Notes under the pieces: generated by a model
Told to the model about the DNA's origin: nothing
What the model saw: the letters and a program-made list of their open reading frames with translations, nothing else
The model's database searches: none
Origin: an uncultured Pelagibacteraceae bacterium
GTDB lineage: Bacteria > Pseudomonadota > Alphaproteobacteria > Pelagibacterales > Pelagibacteraceae
Assembly (NCBI GenBank): GCA_902627805.1
Contig: CACOKN010000001.1
Location: 234,994 to 298,993 of the forward strand
Direction: 5' to 3'
Length of the DNA: 64,000 bases
Translations under genes and position numbers: made by a program
In this document: positions 63,309 through 64,000 of the stretch, in pieces
How positions within the stretch are numbered: position 1 is the first letter of the stretch
Layout of the letters: each line of letters starts with the position of its first letter

Positions 63309-63434
63309 TTATTTTTGTCTTGCTTTAAATTTAGGATTAGTTTTGTTAATTATATAAACTCTTCCTCTCCGTCTTACAAGTTTGGAATTTAAATCTCTTT
63401 TTTTTATTGATTTTAGTGAACTTTTTATTTTCAT
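63309..63434 (-). CDS. rpmJ: 50S ribosomal protein L36
   Basis: The minus strand codes for 41 residues that match L36: [14 protein letters not shown], then [20 protein letters not shown] and a short basic end. It is the form with no zinc-binding Cys residues, as in other alphaproteobacterial L36 proteins. It is in front of the small oxidase subunit gene by 5 bases and 16 bases after the 5S rRNA gene. Confidence 0.92.
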   Translation of the reverse strand: MKIKSSLKSIKKRDLNSKLVRRRGRVYIINKTNPKFKARQK

Positions 63435-63450
63435 AGTTTTTTAGAGTTTA

Positions 63451-63567
63451 GCCTGGCAAAGTCCTACTCTTCCATGTCTTAAGACAAAGTACCATCGGCG
63501 CTGAAAAGCTTGACTTCCGAGTTCGGAATGGGATCGGGTATTACCTCTTCGCTATAATCACCAGGCG
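63451..63567 (-). rRNA. rrf: 5S ribosomal RNA
   Basis: The minus strand has the 5S pattern: the 5' GCCTGGTGATTATAGCGAAG, CCCGATCCCATTCCGAACTC in loop B-C region, GCGCCGATGGTACT, and the 3' end closing with TGCCAGGC. The terminal GCCTGG/CCAGGC stem pairs. The 5' flank is a glycosyltransferase gene, not 23S rRNA. The ends are accurate to a few bases. Confidence 0.95.
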
Positions 63568-63617
63568 ACGTATTTATACCTAAAGAAAAATTATAGTCAA
63601 AGAAAAATAAAAATTGA

Positions 63618-64000
63618 TCATCTTTTAAAAGAATAAAAAATAATGGCTTTTAAAGCAATAAATGCATCTTTCAGACCAATTTTTTTCCCCTCTTCATATG
63701 ATCTTCCATTATAAGTAATCGGGACTTCAAAAAATTTGAATTTTTTTTTTGCCAACTTAATAGTGACTTCTGGCTCAAATGAAAAACTTTTTTCTTTCAG
63801 ATTAATACTTTTTAAAACTGAAGTCTTAAAAACTTTGTAGCCAGTCTCCATATCAGTCAGATTCAAATTAATAAAGAAATTACATATAAAGGTTAAAATC
63901 TTATTTGCCAGATAATGCCAAAAAAAATGTATTCTTACATACTTCCCGCCACCAAGAAATCTAGATCCATAAACAATATCAGCATTAGCCTCAAAGAAAG
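63618..64000 (-). CDS. Glycosyltransferase family 2 protein, dolichyl-phosphate-sugar synthase-like (partial, C-terminal part)
   Basis: The frame is open to the window edge, so the N-terminal part is missing. The visible 127 residues include FFEANADIVYGSRFLGG, HYLANKILTFICNFFINL, LTDMETGYKVFK, FEPEVTIKLAKKKFKFFEVP and ITYNGRSYEEGKKIG. These are standard C-terminal features of GT2 enzymes close to polyprenyl-phosphate mannose/glucose synthases. The role is probably in surface glycan or lipid synthesis. It lies 50 bases upstream of the 5S rRNA gene on the same strand. Confidence 0.88.
   Translation of the reverse strand, partial: FFEANADIVYGSRFLGGGKYVRIHFFWHYLANKILTFICNFFINLNLTDMETGYKVFKTSVLKSINLKEKSFSFEPEVTIKLAKKKFKFFEVPITYNGRSYEEGKKIGLKDAFIALKAIIFYSFKR

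Overview
The window looks like a piece of a SAR11-clade (Pelagibacterales) alphaproteobacterial chromosome, close to Candidatus Pelagibacter. Signs seen in the sequence are strong AT bias, very short or negative gene spacing, a circularly permuted two-piece tmRNA, a TrcR/DUF1013 regulator, a ZauP-like partner of ZapA, a cysteine-free L31, and an alphaproteobacterial pnt cluster next to a tiny aa3 oxidase subunit. No transposase, integrase, phage structural gene or CRISPR array was seen.

Layout. 1-4996 (minus): the elongation cluster mreB-mreC-mreD-mrdA-rodA (rodA cut by the window edge). 4996-10018 (minus): branched-chain amino acid synthesis ilvI-ilvH-ilvC-leuA. 10072-14562 (minus): hflK-hflC-DUF2065-degP-miaA, envelope quality control plus a tRNA-modifying enzyme. 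14613-18900: apbC, thyX, the permuted ssrA gene, and two accessory-looking genes (a PQQ-type sugar dehydrogenase and an FkbM-like methyltransferase). 18918-25319 (minus): ppdK, glyS, glyQ and an S49 peptidase. 25433-31208: isoprenoid genes ispB, dxs and ispA, with pdxH, aroC and xseB. 31229-35692 (plus): tsaC/Sua5, a two-gene ABC-2 exporter, rluD and rpoH, with a tRNA-Arg on the other strand. 35689-42079 (minus): purA, thiD, glmM, folP, ftsH. 42142-51415 (minus): tilS, cpoB, pal, tolB, tolA, tolR, tolQ, a phage-type RuvC, yebC, ymdB, a formyl-THF cycloligase, zapA and a ZauP-like coiled coil. 51471-59675 (plus): tkt-gap-pgk-fba-thiE-efp-suhB, then rpmE, trcR, rpsU and the initiator tRNA. 59682-63434 (minus): transaldolase, pntB, pntAb, a frameshifted pntAa, a 36-residue oxidase subunit and rpmJ. 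63451-64000: an orphan 5S rRNA followed upstream by a glycosyltransferase, apparently one edge of the SAR11 hypervariable region that splits the rRNA operon.

How the genes work together. Most of the window is core: cell-wall elongation, outer-membrane constriction (Tol-Pal), lower glycolysis and pentose phosphate enzymes, isoprenoid and folate synthesis, and translation. Many neighbours overlap by 1-4 bases, so translational coupling is probably common. The most unusual points are the tmRNA/thyX overlap, the RuvC replacement without ruvAB, the initiator tRNA with an A29:U41 pair, the probable AUU start of rpsU, the one-base frameshift of pntAa in an A9 run, and the 5S rRNA cut off from the rest of its operon. 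I found no clearly new multi-gene system.
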